Source: Burkholderia sp. HI2500 (GTDB lineage: Bacteria; Pseudomonadota; Gammaproteobacteria; Burkholderiales; Burkholderiaceae). Taken from it: a DNA stretch of 64,000 nt. Positions 41,568-50,277 of this stretch are shown piece by piece; the stretch's first letter is position 1; every line of letters begins with the position of its first letter. The notes under the pieces are model-generated. The model had not been told where the DNA came from, did not search any database, and saw only the letters and a program-made list of their open reading frames with translations. Made by a program: the position numbers and the translations under genes. The DNA lies in contig NZ_NKFL01000007.1 of assembly GCF_002223055.1 (NCBI RefSeq), forward strand, positions 310,001 to 374,000, given 5' to 3'.

Positions 41568-42668
41568 TTGAAGAAGCTTTCCTGGATTGACCTGCGCAAC
41601 ATCGGCGAGCTCGCGGACGAGATCACCGAGGAAGCGCTGCATGTCGGCGTGTCCGCATTCGTCGTGAAGGATGCGGCGCAGGCCGGGCGGCTGCCGCCGA
41701 GCGCGTGCAAGGTCGCGGTCGTCGATCGGCAGACGGCCGATGCCGCGCTGCTCGAGCAGGTGCAGATCATCCTCGTGAAGGATGGCCTGCCGGTCGATTT
41801 CGCGGTGCCGGATGGTGCCGAACTCGGCGTGTTCATCGAGGTGACGGGCGAGGCGACGCTCACGCGCGCCTGCGAGCTGTCGACCACGACGCCGTGGCTG
41901 CTCGTCGAATTCCTGCAGGACCCGAGCAAGATCCCGCTCGAGATCCTGCTGGCCGCTGCCGATCAGGCGTCGGGCGAGCTGATCACGGTCGTCGCCGACC
42001 TGGAGGATGCGGAGGTCACGCTGAACGTGCTGCAGCGCGGCCCCGAAGGCGTGCTGCTCACGCCGACGCAGGTCGGGCAGGCCACGCAGCTCGTGTCGAT
42101 CTGCAGCGACACGGTCGAGGATCTGCAGCTCGAGGAAATCGAGATCGTCGGGCTCACGCACCTCGGGCCGGGCGAACGCGTGTGCGTCGACACCTGCTCG
42201 CGCTTCGAGCAGGACGAGGGCATCCTCGTCGGCTCGTATTCGACCGGCATGATCCTCATCAGCAGCGAGACGCACCCGCTGCCGTACATGCCGACGCGCC
42301 CGTTCCGCGTGAACGCGGCCGCGCTCCATTCGTACGTCGTCGCGCCGGACAACCGCACGCGCTATCTCGCCGAGCTCGAATCGGGCGCGGAGATCCTCGC
42401 CGTCAACGTGCAGGGCAAGGCGCGCCGCGTCGTGGTCGGGCGCGCGAAGGTCGAGACGCGGCCGCTGCTGCTGATCGAGGCGAAGAATGCCGCCAATCGC
42501 GCGATCAACATCATCGCGCAGGACGACTGGCACGTGCGCGTGCTCGGGCCGAAAGGCAGCGTGCACAACATCACGGAGCTCAAGCGCGGCGACCGCATCC
42601 TCGGCTACACGCTCGATGCGCAGCGCCACGTCGGCTACCCGATCCGGGAATTCCTGCACGAGCAGTGA
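41568..42668 (+). CDS. 3-dehydroquinate synthase II / GriH-like enzyme
   Basis: A 366-aa DHQ-synthase-II. Motifs shared with M. jannaschii MJ1249 are GPEGVLLTPTQ, THLGPGERVCVDTC (C206-C210), GILVGSYSTG, RPFRVNAA (from R244) and the C-terminal VGRAKVETRPLLLIEA. The archaeal enzyme oxidises and deaminates the aldolase product to DHQ; GriH instead cyclises it to 3-amino-4-hydroxybenzoate. There is no ATG: the TTG at 41568 is placed 7 bp after GAAGGAG, better than an in-frame TTG two codons upstream. Next to the aldolase, it should catalyse ring closure. Confidence 0.9.
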   Translation: MKKLSWIDLRNIGELADEITEEALHVGVSAFVVKDAAQAGRLPPSACKVAVVDRQTADAALLEQVQIILVKDGLPVDFAVPDGAELGVFIEVTGEATLTRACELSTTTPWLLVEFLQDPSKIPLEILLAAADQASGELITVVADLEDAEVTLNVLQRGPEGVLLTPTQVGQATQLVSICSDTVEDLQLEEIEIVGLTHLGPGERVCVDTCSRFEQDEGILVGSYSTGMILISSETHPLPYMPTRPFRVNAAALHSYVVAPDNRTRYLAELESGAEILAVNVQGKARRVVVGRAKVETRPLLLIEAKNAANRAINIIAQDDWHVRVLGPKGSVHNITELKRGDRILGYTLDAQRHVGYPIREFLHEQ

Positions 42669-42745
42669 TCCGCATGCTTCATTGACGATGCGATCGCCCG
42701 GTGCGTCACGTGCCGGCGCGGTCGGCTCATGTTCAGGAGTACTTT

Positions 42746-43768
42746 ATGGAAAATGCGGCAAAACAGGTGCTGGATACGCTGTTCGGACGGTGGCGCAGCC
42801 GGATCCTGTATGCGGGCACGCGGCTCGGCGTGTTTGATGCGGTCACGACGGATGCGCCGGTGTCGTCGGCCGCGCTCGCGGCGAAGCTCGATGTCGACGA
42901 GCCGCTGCTGTACCGGCTGCTGCGCGCGCTCGCGTCGCTCGGCCTGCTCGACGAGGATACGCGCCGCGGCTTCCGGGCCACCGCGTCGGGGGCGCTGCTG
43001 CATGCGGACGCCCCGAGCACGCTGCGTGATTTCGTGCTGCTGCAGGAAGGGCCGGAGCATTACGCGATCTGGGCGCATCTGCCCGACATGGTGCGCGAGG
43101 GGCAGCAGAACGGTTTCGTCCGCGAGTTCGGCGCGATGGCGTTCGACTATGCGAAGGACCACGACCGCTACCGGACCGATTTCAAGCGCGCGATGTCGAG
43201 CTTCTCGACCGTGCAGTCGGAGCAGGTGGTCGACGCGCTGCGCGACGTCACGTTCGCGCCGGGCACGCATGCGTGCGACATCGGCGGCGGCCAGGGGCAC
43301 ATGCTGTGCAGCCTGCTGCGGCGATTCCCGTCGCTGACCGGCGTCGTGTTCGACCTGCCCGAAGTGATCGACGGTGATGCGGACGACTGGGCGCAGCGCA
43401 TGGGTGTGAGCGCACGCTGCAGCAAGGCGGGCGGCAACATGTTCGACGCGGTGCCGGTGGCCGACGTCTACCTGCTGAAGCTGATCCTGCACGACTGGAA
43501 CGACGACGAGTGCGTGGCGATCCTCAAGCGGGCACGCGAAAGCGCCCGGGACGGCGCACGCGTGTTCGTGATCGAACGGGTCGTGCCGGCGCCGGGCGTC
43601 GCGCATTTCTCGAAGCTCTACGACATCCACATGATGTGCTGGGGCAGCGGCCGCGAGCGCACGCGGGACGAATACGACGCGCTGCTCGGCGCCGCCGGCT
43701 GGCGGCCCGCCGGAGTCCGCTCCGCGCCGGACGGGCAGATCGACGTGATCGAGGCCGTCGCGGCGTAG
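42746..43768 (+). CDS. SAM-dependent O-methyltransferase (hydroxyindole/COMT-like)
   Basis: A 340-aa small-molecule O-methyltransferase. An N-terminal winged-helix dimerisation domain (LYRLLRALASLGLLDE) precedes the SAM-binding loop ACDIGGGQGHML and the catalytic region LKLILHDWNDDECVAIL with the general-base His of the HDW motif. The family methylates phenolic hydroxyls in natural products. The ATG at 42746 follows CAGGAG; an upstream start at 42701 is rejected. It is the last gene of the plus-strand arm, 77 bp after the DHQS-II gene, so a phenolic product of the pathway is the likely substrate. Confidence 0.92.
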   Translation: MENAAKQVLDTLFGRWRSRILYAGTRLGVFDAVTTDAPVSSAALAAKLDVDEPLLYRLLRALASLGLLDEDTRRGFRATASGALLHADAPSTLRDFVLLQEGPEHYAIWAHLPDMVREGQQNGFVREFGAMAFDYAKDHDRYRTDFKRAMSSFSTVQSEQVVDALRDVTFAPGTHACDIGGGQGHMLCSLLRRFPSLTGVVFDLPEVIDGDADDWAQRMGVSARCSKAGGNMFDAVPVADVYLLKLILHDWNDDECVAILKRARESARDGARVFVIERVVPAPGVAHFSKLYDIHMMCWGSGRERTRDEYDALLGAAGWRPAGVRSAPDGQIDVIEAVAA

Positions 43769-43792
43769 CGCACGCTGGGTGCGACGGGCGCG

Positions 43793-44500
43793 TCAGGCGG
43801 CGGGCGTCTCGCGGGTTTCGAGCCAGGTCATTTGCGGCTTGAGGATCGCGAGCGTCGCGCGAACCGCCTTGTTCTCGTCGCGCTGTTCGATCGCGTCGAG
43901 CACCGCCTGGTGCGCCCGCATGTCCGGCTCGGGAATCTCGGCCTCGTCGAGTTCGACGAGGATGTCCTCGACGTTCGCGAGGATCGAGCCCGAGAAGTAG
44001 CGATACAGCGCTTCGAGCGCGTGATTGTGCGATGCGGCGGCCACGGCGATGTGAAACGCGCGGTCGCGCTCGACGAACTTCTTCACGTCGCGCGACGCTT
44101 CGCGCTCGCCTCGCGCCTTCAGCAGCTTGCGCAGCGTCGCGAGATCCTCGTCCGTGCGCCGGCGCGCCGCGTAGCGCGCGCATTCCGTTTCGAGCATGCA
44201 CTGCAGCTCGAGATGGTCGCTGCGCGCGGCGCGATCGACGTCGCGCATCGTCTCGGCCGGATCGACATTGCGGCGCACGTAGGTGCCGTCACCCTGGCGC
44301 ACTTCGAGCACGCCGGAATACGCCAGCGTGCGAACCGCCTCGCGCACCGTGTTGCGCCCGACCTCGAGCTGTTTCGCGAGATCGAGCTCGGTCGGAATGC
44401 GCTGACCGACGCGCCAGATGCCGGAAGTGATATTGGATTTGAGGATATCGATCGCCGAATCGACGAGCGAGTGTCGGGTGGCCGGGGGCAGGCTTGACAT
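43793..44500 (-). CDS. GntR-family regulator, FadR subfamily
   Basis: A 235-aa repressor. The winged HTH (RIPTELDLAKQLEVGRNTVREAVRTLAYSGVLEVRQGDGTYV; only part of the domain) is followed by an all-helical FCD ligand-binding domain with metal-binding type residues (ERDRAFHIAVAAASHNHAL, MRAHQAVLDAI). It is convergent with the methyltransferase gene. Its own upstream region shares the heptamer ATCATCC with the cluster promoter, so it is the probable pathway regulator. FCD domains bind small organic acids, which would fit sensing of a pathway intermediate. Confidence 0.93.
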   Translation of the reverse strand: MSSLPPATRHSLVDSAIDILKSNITSGIWRVGQRIPTELDLAKQLEVGRNTVREAVRTLAYSGVLEVRQGDGTYVRRNVDPAETMRDVDRAARSDHLELQCMLETECARYAARRRTDEDLATLRKLLKARGEREASRDVKKFVERDRAFHIAVAAASHNHALEALYRYFSGSILANVEDILVELDEAEIPEPDMRAHQAVLDAIEQRDENKAVRATLAILKPQMTWLETRETPAA

Positions 44501-44802
44501 TGCGTGTTTCGCTTGAAGCTTGAGGGTGTCGCTATCCTATCATCCGATCAATCGTTTAGTCGTTCAGGATAACGATATTCAAACGTGACATTTTGTTAAC
44601 GTCAGACGAATAAACCTGCGGCCGTCAGTTGCGTGCCGCGCATTCGTTGATTGCTTCCGCCGGCATTTACCGGCGCTGCGTCGGCGTAAATGATTCCCAT
44701 TCGCTGTTCAGTCGAGGTCGCCGTTGCACGAGCGGCCCGTCTTCCGACTCGAGGGCGCGGCATATCCGCCGACGTCCGTCTCCGCTTTCCGGATAACCCG
44801 AG
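44501..44802. promoter_or_regulatory. Divergent region between GntR gene and TonB receptor, with weak Fur-like site
   Basis: No gene. It is AT-rich around 44530-44610. GATAACGATATTC (44568-44580) matches 11 of 13 positions of the first part of a Fur box, but the rest matches poorly, so iron control is only a possibility. ATCATCC at 44539-44545 matches the cluster operator half-site. Confidence 0.4.
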
Positions 44803-47049
44803 ATGAATCGATCACACACCGGCCGCCGTGCGCGGCCAGGATTTCCGTTGCCGCGCGCGGCGTGGCGGCGCGTACCGGGCTGGGCGGCCGCACTGGCCTG
44901 TGCGACCGCGATGCCGGTTGTTGCTTCGGCGCAGGATGCGCGGGAGGCGGGCGAACCCGCGGCGGATGCCTCGTTGCTCGCGCCGATCGTCGTTGACGGG
45001 CGACGCGAGACAGGTGTCGGCCCCGTGCAAGGCATCGCGGCCGACGTGTCGCGCGCGGGCACCAAGACCGACACGGCGATCGTCGAGGTGCCGCAGGGCC
45101 TGTCGGTCGTCACGCGCGAACAGATGGACCGGCAGGACGTGCACAGCGTCGGCGACAGCCTGCGCTATACGCCGGGCGCCTACGCGGATTCACGCCCCGG
45201 CGGTGTGCTCGAGAGCGTGTTCCTGCGCGGCTTCGGCGGCTTCGCGGCGGCGGCGATCAATCCGCAGATGCTCGACGGCCTGCCGCTGCCGAAAGGCGTG
45301 AACTGGGCCGCGAGCGTCGTCGATCCGTGGACGCTCGAACGCATCGACGTGCTGCGCGGCCCGGCGTCGGTGCTGTACGGGCAGGCGAGCCCGGGCGGCA
45401 TCGTCGACATGGTCAGCAAGCGGCCCACGCGCGATGCGCAGCACCTGCTCGCCGTGCAGACCGGCAACCGCGATCGCGGGCAGCTTGCATTCGACTTCAG
45501 CGGGCCCGTGACGAAAGATGGAACATGGCGCTACCGGATCGACGGCCTCGCGCGCCGCGCCGACGAGCAGATCGATTATTCTCGGCAGCAGCGGATCGTC
45601 GTCGCGCCGTCGCTGATGTGGCAGCCGAACGCCGATACGCGTTTCACGCTGCTGGGGTCGTTCCAGCGCGATCCGCACAACAACTTCGCGGGCTGGCTGC
45701 CGGCAGTCGGTACGCTTTGGCCGGATTCGGGACGGCGGATTCCGACGCACTTCTTTCCGGGGCTGCCGGGGTTCGATACGTACGACCGCACGCAGGCGAT
45801 GATCGGCTATGCGTTCGAGCATCGTTTCAATTCGACGTGGAAGGTTCGGCAGAACGTGCGCTATACGCATCTCGATGTCGACTTCGCGGGCGCGGCGGTC
45901 AATTTCATCGCGCCGTATCTGGCGCCGGGCGTGCTGAACCGTTCGCTGTCGTGGTCGCGCGAGCACGTGAACCATCTCGCGCTCGACAACCAGGCCGAGA
46001 TGCGCGTGATGACGGGGCCGGTCGAGCATACGGTGCTGGCCGGGCTGTCGTATGAGCATGCGGTGGCGAATCTCGTCGGCTCGGGCTTCGGTGCGGCGCC
46101 GCCGCTCGATACGCGGGCGCCCGATTACGGGCAGCCGTATGCGGTGCCGCCGGTCGCGCAGCAGACGCGCCAGACGCCTGACCGGATCGGCGTCTATCTG
46201 CAGGATCAGGTGCGTTGGGATCGGTGGGTGTTCACGCTCGGCGGGCGCGAGGAGTGGTCACGCACGACCACCGATGACATGCTGCGGTCCGCGAGCGTGC
46301 GGCAGAGTACGCGGGCGTTCACGGGGCGTGCTGGGGCGGTCTATCTGTTCGATAGCGGTTTTGCGCCGTACATGAGCTATTCGACTTCATTCGAGCCGGC
46401 GCTCGGCACGCGTTTCGATGGTCAGCCGTTCACGCCGACGAAGGCGAAGCAGTTCGAGGTCGGGTTGCGTTATCAGTCGCCGGACCGGCTGCAGAACGCG
46501 TCGATCGCGGCGTTCGATATTCGCCAGCGCAATGTCCTGACCGCCGATCCGGAGCATCCGTTCTTCAGCGTGCAGACGGGGGAAGTGCGATCGCGCGGGA
46601 TCGAGCTGGAAGGGCGGGCGCGTGTGTGGAAGCAACTGGATGTAATTGCTGCGTACACCTATCTTGATACGACGGTGCAGGCCGATACGGATTCGACCGT
46701 GGTCGGCAAGCGCGTGGCGGCGGTGCCGCGCCATCTCGCGTCGCTTTGGCTGGACTATGCGGTTGAGCGGCCGGGGTTGCGCGGGTTGAGGGTCGGTGGT
46801 GGTGTGCGTTATGTGGGGCGCAGCGCGGGTGACAACGTCAATACGTTCGATGTGCCGGCTGTCGTGCTTTTTGATCTCGGGCTGTCGTATGACCTTGGAG
46901 TCGAACGGTCCGCGTGGAAGGGATGGCGCGTTGCGGCGCATGTGAACAACCTGTTCGACCGGACTTATGTGTCGTCGTGCTTTTCAGCGGGTGGGTGTTT
47001 CTATGGCACGCGGTTGATGGTGACGGGGGATGTTAGTTATCGGTGGTGA
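44803..47049 (+). CDS. TonB-dependent siderophore receptor
   Basis: A 748-aa outer-membrane receptor. The signal peptide ends near VVASAQD. A plug domain (VPQGLSVVTREQMDRQDVHSV, LRGFGGFAAAAINPQMLDG, RIDVLRGPASVLYGQASPGG) precedes a 22-strand barrel ending in the aromatic terminal residue (SYRW). The C-terminal VNNLFDRTYVSSCFSAGGCFYGTR is typical of ferrichrome/ferric-siderophore receptors (FhuA/FpvA type). It imports a ferric chelate using TonB energy. Next to the biosynthetic cluster it could take up the cluster's product, but co-regulation is unproven. The start has only a weak ribosome site (CGAG). Confidence 0.95.
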   Translation: MNRSHTGRRARPGFPLPRAAWRRVPGWAAALACATAMPVVASAQDAREAGEPAADASLLAPIVVDGRRETGVGPVQGIAADVSRAGTKTDTAIVEVPQGLSVVTREQMDRQDVHSVGDSLRYTPGAYADSRPGGVLESVFLRGFGGFAAAAINPQMLDGLPLPKGVNWAASVVDPWTLERIDVLRGPASVLYGQASPGGIVDMVSKRPTRDAQHLLAVQTGNRDRGQLAFDFSGPVTKDGTWRYRIDGLARRADEQIDYSRQQRIVVAPSLMWQPNADTRFTLLGSFQRDPHNNFAGWLPAVGTLWPDSGRRIPTHFFPGLPGFDTYDRTQAMIGYAFEHRFNSTWKVRQNVRYTHLDVDFAGAAVNFIAPYLAPGVLNRSLSWSREHVNHLALDNQAEMRVMTGPVEHTVLAGLSYEHAVANLVGSGFGAAPPLDTRAPDYGQPYAVPPVAQQTRQTPDRIGVYLQDQVRWDRWVFTLGGREEWSRTTTDDMLRSASVRQSTRAFTGRAGAVYLFDSGFAPYMSYSTSFEPALGTRFDGQPFTPTKAKQFEVGLRYQSPDRLQNASIAAFDIRQRNVLTADPEHPFFSVQTGEVRSRGIELEGRARVWKQLDVIAAYTYLDTTVQADTDSTVVGKRVAAVPRHLASLWLDYAVERPGLRGLRVGGGVRYVGRSAGDNVNTFDVPAVVLFDLGLSYDLGVERSAWKGWRVAAHVNNLFDRTYVSSCFSAGGCFYGTRLMVTGDVSYRW

Positions 47050-47199
47050 TCGGACGGTGGGTGGGGGTGTTGCGATGCTGGTGCGGGCTGTGCACGTGCG
47101 ACTGGCCCGGCCGTGCCGCCGCCCGGATACACTGACGCCTTCGCCGTAGGCATCGCGGCTGCGTAGGCCGTCGGCTGCGGATTCGTGGAGAGATCACCC

Positions 47200-48114
47200 A
47201 TGAGCATCGTCGTTCGTCGAAACCGGATCGCCATCTGCTTGTGCCGGGTGCTCATCTCGGGCGCGTTGATCGCTTCCGTCGTCGGCTGTGCGGCGACGGC
47301 GGTCGACGACACGTCCATCGCGCCGGATCTGCATGAAACCATCGTCAAGGTCCCGGTCGATGAGGGGGCGAGCACGCGCGACATCGTCGCCACCACCTAC
47401 ATGCCGGATGGCCCCGGACCCTTTCCGTTGATCGTGCTGAGCCACGGCAGCCCGCCCGATCCGCGCGACCGGCCGAAGGTGCGCCGCTATCGCGCGTTGC
47501 CGCAGATCCGGACGTTCGTGAAGCTCGGCTTCGCGGTCATCGTGCCGATCCGCCGCGGGTACGGAGCGACGGGCGGGGTCGATGAAGAGGATGCGGGTTC
47601 GTGCCGGCATCCGGATTACCTTGCTGCGGGGCAGCAGGCCGCGCGCGATGTGCTCGCGGCCGTGCGGTATGCGCAGACGTTGCCGCAAGTGGATCGAAAC
47701 CGCGTTGTATTGGTCGGGCAATCGGCGGGTGGTTTTGCGTCGCTGGCGGCGGCGAGCTACGCGCCGCAGGGGGTGGTTGCGGTGGTGAACTTTTCTGGTG
47801 GGCGTGGGGGGAACCCGACGACTCATCCCGGCATGCCGTGCGATCCGAAGCAGATGGCCGACACGATCGGGCATTTCGCGAGCACGACACAGGTGCCGGT
47901 GCTGTGGCATTACGTGCAGAACGACAAGTATTTCGCGCCGGAGGTGGTGGCGACGTGGTTTGCCGCGTTTCAGGGGGCGGGTGGGCGCGGGCAGATGATT
48001 GTTGAACCGCCGTTTGGCAAGAACGGGCACGGGATGTTTGCGGTTAAGGAGGCGATTCCGATTTGGTTGCCGCACTTTGAGGCGTTTGTGGGGCCGTTGG
48101 TGGCGGTGAAGTAG
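47200..48114 (+). CDS. Alpha/beta-hydrolase lipoprotein (dienelactone-hydrolase-like)
   Basis: A 304-aa hydrolase with a lipoprotein signal (LISGALIASVVGCAAT, Cys about 30). Core motifs are PLIVLSHGSPP (oxyanion region), the nucleophile elbow GQSAGG, and a late NGHGMF His. It probably cleaves an ester or peptide at the cell envelope; the target is unknown. The ATG at 47200 follows GAGAGATCACCC; a GTG five codons upstream is an alternative. It follows the TonB receptor by 150 bp on the same strand, and siderophore-hydrolase roles are conceivable but not shown. Confidence 0.85.
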   Translation: MSIVVRRNRIAICLCRVLISGALIASVVGCAATAVDDTSIAPDLHETIVKVPVDEGASTRDIVATTYMPDGPGPFPLIVLSHGSPPDPRDRPKVRRYRALPQIRTFVKLGFAVIVPIRRGYGATGGVDEEDAGSCRHPDYLAAGQQAARDVLAAVRYAQTLPQVDRNRVVLVGQSAGGFASLAAASYAPQGVVAVVNFSGGRGGNPTTHPGMPCDPKQMADTIGHFASTTQVPVLWHYVQNDKYFAPEVVATWFAAFQGAGGRGQMIVEPPFGKNGHGMFAVKEAIPIWLPHFEAFVGPLVAVK

Positions 48115-48229
48115 GGGGGCGGCCGCTGCCCGAAGCCGTCATTCGTGGACAGACTACGGCAGCGCTTCACGCTAGCCATCGTTTAGCATGCTCCAAAAAA
48201 CATAATGTGATGGGTCATATTCACTAGCG

Positions 48230-49636
48230 ATGGTCCTGTATATTATGGGCCGACAATTTTCCGATAACCAAAAAATTACCGAAGGGGTTCCTTTGACAGC
48301 AGAAATGCCATTACCGTCCCCTCACTCGTTCAACGAGTCTTGGTGCCGTATGGACGTGCCATGGAACAGTTTAGAGAGACTGACGTGTAATAGCTCAGAC
48401 GGAAATCGCTTCGAAATGCTCAATCCCCAAGGTGTCGGCACCTTGGTCGAGGGAAAGCATCTGTTCCCTATCCTACACATAGGATCCGCTACGCCGAAGT
48501 GGGGCAAGCAAGCCAAGGTTGCCGTTCACATCAGAGATTTGGCGCGATCTATCATCGGTGCAAGGCAGGGAGCGGCAACCTCTTCGGAATTGATCGCAGC
48601 GCTACGCAATGATCCGCGGCTCTCGTCCTTGAACGAAGGATTGCTAGAGTCGCACTTGAAGGCAGCGGTCGCAGGTGGCGTTTTTCGGGTACACGTTGAC
48701 GCGCGTAGCTCTGTCAAGCTCGAATTGACTCAGGACGGCCAGGAGCATGAGAGTGTGCGGAAGTTTGTAGCGAGCTTCGGCAGCGAACTGACCGCTCTCA
48801 GCAATCGCGTTGCTTCGATTGTTCAGCATGGTCCTAGTATAGGCACCTATCGAGAGGTTTTGCTTAAGGAACTACTGCGCAATCACCTACCTACTCGGTA
48901 CGACATAGCGACCGGTTTCATCTTCGGATGTTCACGTCAGTTAGACGTGTTGATCTACGACCAGCAAGATTTTGCGCCGATATTTCGTCAAGGCTCGATG
49001 GTGGTGGTCCCGCTTGAATCAGTCCGCGCGGTGATAGAGGTGAAGTCGCGTTTGACGAAAAAGTCGCTTCGCGAATCACTGGATTTGCTAAATGATGTTC
49101 CAGACGCACACGTGTTTGGATCTGGGCCGCCGATGTTTAAAGGCATATTCGCATTCGCAAGTAGCATGAGCGATGAGCAGTTGCGCACCGAGGTTGCAGA
49201 TTTCTATATTCCCACCGACGAAGCAGATCTTTTGGAATTCCACGAAATAGGAAATCCGTACTCGCATCTGACGTCACTATGCGTGCATGAATCAGCATAC
49301 CTTTTCACTTCGTACCGGCGAAATAATGAAAAAAAAGTGCGACCAGTCGTACAGTCTGTTAAGAGTTTGACCGACCTCGCCCCGCAATCCGGCCTGTTCT
49401 GGACACGTCTGAGTGCCTATCTGCGCAAGGCTCCGATCACTGGGCTCAGTTTCGATGTCGAACGTATTCTCGGGGCGGACATTTATGTAAATGGCAATAC
49501 ACCCATTGCAACGGATGATTGGGGGCCGTACGGAATGCACAAAATCCTGTGTAGTGATGAGACCGAGACTAGTGTGCTCAAGGCCGAGCGGTTAGTTGAA
49601 CGTGTCGAACACTGGTTGGCTGGCGAGGAATGGTAA
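48230..49636 (+). CDS. DUF6602-type nuclease-like protein
   Basis: Up to 468 aa. The middle TYREVLLKELLRNHLPTRYDIATGFIF...RQLDVLIYD...VRAVIEVKS (key parts) matches DUF6602 and shows the D-x(n)-E-x-K pattern of PD-(D/E)xK nucleases (LDVLIYD, VIEVKS). The N-terminal 150 residues are unrecognised. Base composition is clearly AT-richer than neighbours, suggesting horizontal acquisition. The start is uncertain: ATG 48230 lacks a ribosome site, whereas TTG 48293 is preceded by GAAGGGG. DUF6602 proteins are often in defence or mobile contexts; no partner nuclease subunit is next door. Confidence 0.75.
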   Translation: MVLYIMGRQFSDNQKITEGVPLTAEMPLPSPHSFNESWCRMDVPWNSLERLTCNSSDGNRFEMLNPQGVGTLVEGKHLFPILHIGSATPKWGKQAKVAVHIRDLARSIIGARQGAATSSELIAALRNDPRLSSLNEGLLESHLKAAVAGGVFRVHVDARSSVKLELTQDGQEHESVRKFVASFGSELTALSNRVASIVQHGPSIGTYREVLLKELLRNHLPTRYDIATGFIFGCSRQLDVLIYDQQDFAPIFRQGSMVVVPLESVRAVIEVKSRLTKKSLRESLDLLNDVPDAHVFGSGPPMFKGIFAFASSMSDEQLRTEVADFYIPTDEADLLEFHEIGNPYSHLTSLCVHESAYLFTSYRRNNEKKVRPVVQSVKSLTDLAPQSGLFWTRLSAYLRKAPITGLSFDVERILGADIYVNGNTPIATDDWGPYGMHKILCSDETETSVLKAERLVERVEHWLAGEEW

Positions 49637-49965
49637 AACTATCGGCATTTGTTCGTCTCCAAAGCGCTTGTCAGCCAGCGACAGCTCATGGCCTGAAGCC
49701 GACCCATGTCGAAGACCGCATCCGATGGTGGATTCAACCGGTCGATGATCGTCAATCGGCGCATGTTGGCTCCAGTTTGGAAAGCGGACCACCGTTGAAA
49801 CGTTTGAAGGAACTGCGCTCAGTTCCTTTCCACCTGTTGGACTAGGTTGAACCGTTCGCGGCTTTCGGTGGGGGAGTGAGAGGCAATTTGTCACGTGCGT
49901 TGCCTCTCGCTATATCGGCATGTCCCGCAGTTATTGCGTCTTGCGCGGTGCTGAACCCGGCAACT
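49637..49965. other. AT-rich gap between convergent island genes, with a 9-bp hairpin
   Basis: No supported gene in 329 bp. A perfect inverted repeat GAGAGGCAA (49878-49886) / TTGCCTCTC (49900-49908) with a 13-nt loop lies near the end of the minus-strand gene pair and could terminate transcription from either side, though it lacks a T-tract. Confidence 0.45.
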
Positions 49966-50277
49966 CTATCGGCAAGGGGGTGGGTGCGTAAATGTTTCTC
50001 TTCCCTTGCCCGGCGGCGCGACAGGAGCTTTCGGCGCGATGTCAGGGTCGAGATATGGCTCGAAAGTGATCTCGATTTTGTTCGTTCGATCCGTCTCGTT
50101 CGAGTGTGACCCGGTGAGACCGAAGATCGTGTAACCAAAATTGATACCTTCGCCTACTGACGTGTCGATCTCCATGGCGTACGACAGGGTATTCTTCACC
50201 GCGTTGTTATCCTGCCTGAGGTAAACACACGGCTTGCGGGCCGACTCTTTAAGCATCGCTTCCCGTAAGCCAATCAA
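49966..50277 (-). CDS. Small protein coupled to the island lipoprotein gene
   Basis: A 103-aa protein beginning at a TTG (50277) that overlaps the upstream stop (TTGA). The segment GINFGYTIFGLTGSHSNET...KIEITFEP has the alternating strand pattern also seen at the end of the upstream lipoprotein and in trypsin-co-occurring (Trypco2) domains as I remember them. The C-terminus is Pro-rich. It has no signal peptide of its own. Function unknown. The coupling with the lipoprotein argues that it is real. Confidence 0.5.
   Translation of the reverse strand: MIGLREAMLKESARKPCVYLRQDNNAVKNTLSYAMEIDTSVGEGINFGYTIFGLTGSHSNETDRTNKIEITFEPYLDPDIAPKAPVAPPGKGRETFTHPPPCR

Noticed and set aside
49630..49845. A 71-codon frame starting at the end of the DUF6602 gene
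   Set aside because: It has GAGGA upstream of ATG, but the product has no fold signature and it lies inside a region that looks like decayed sequence; not enough support.
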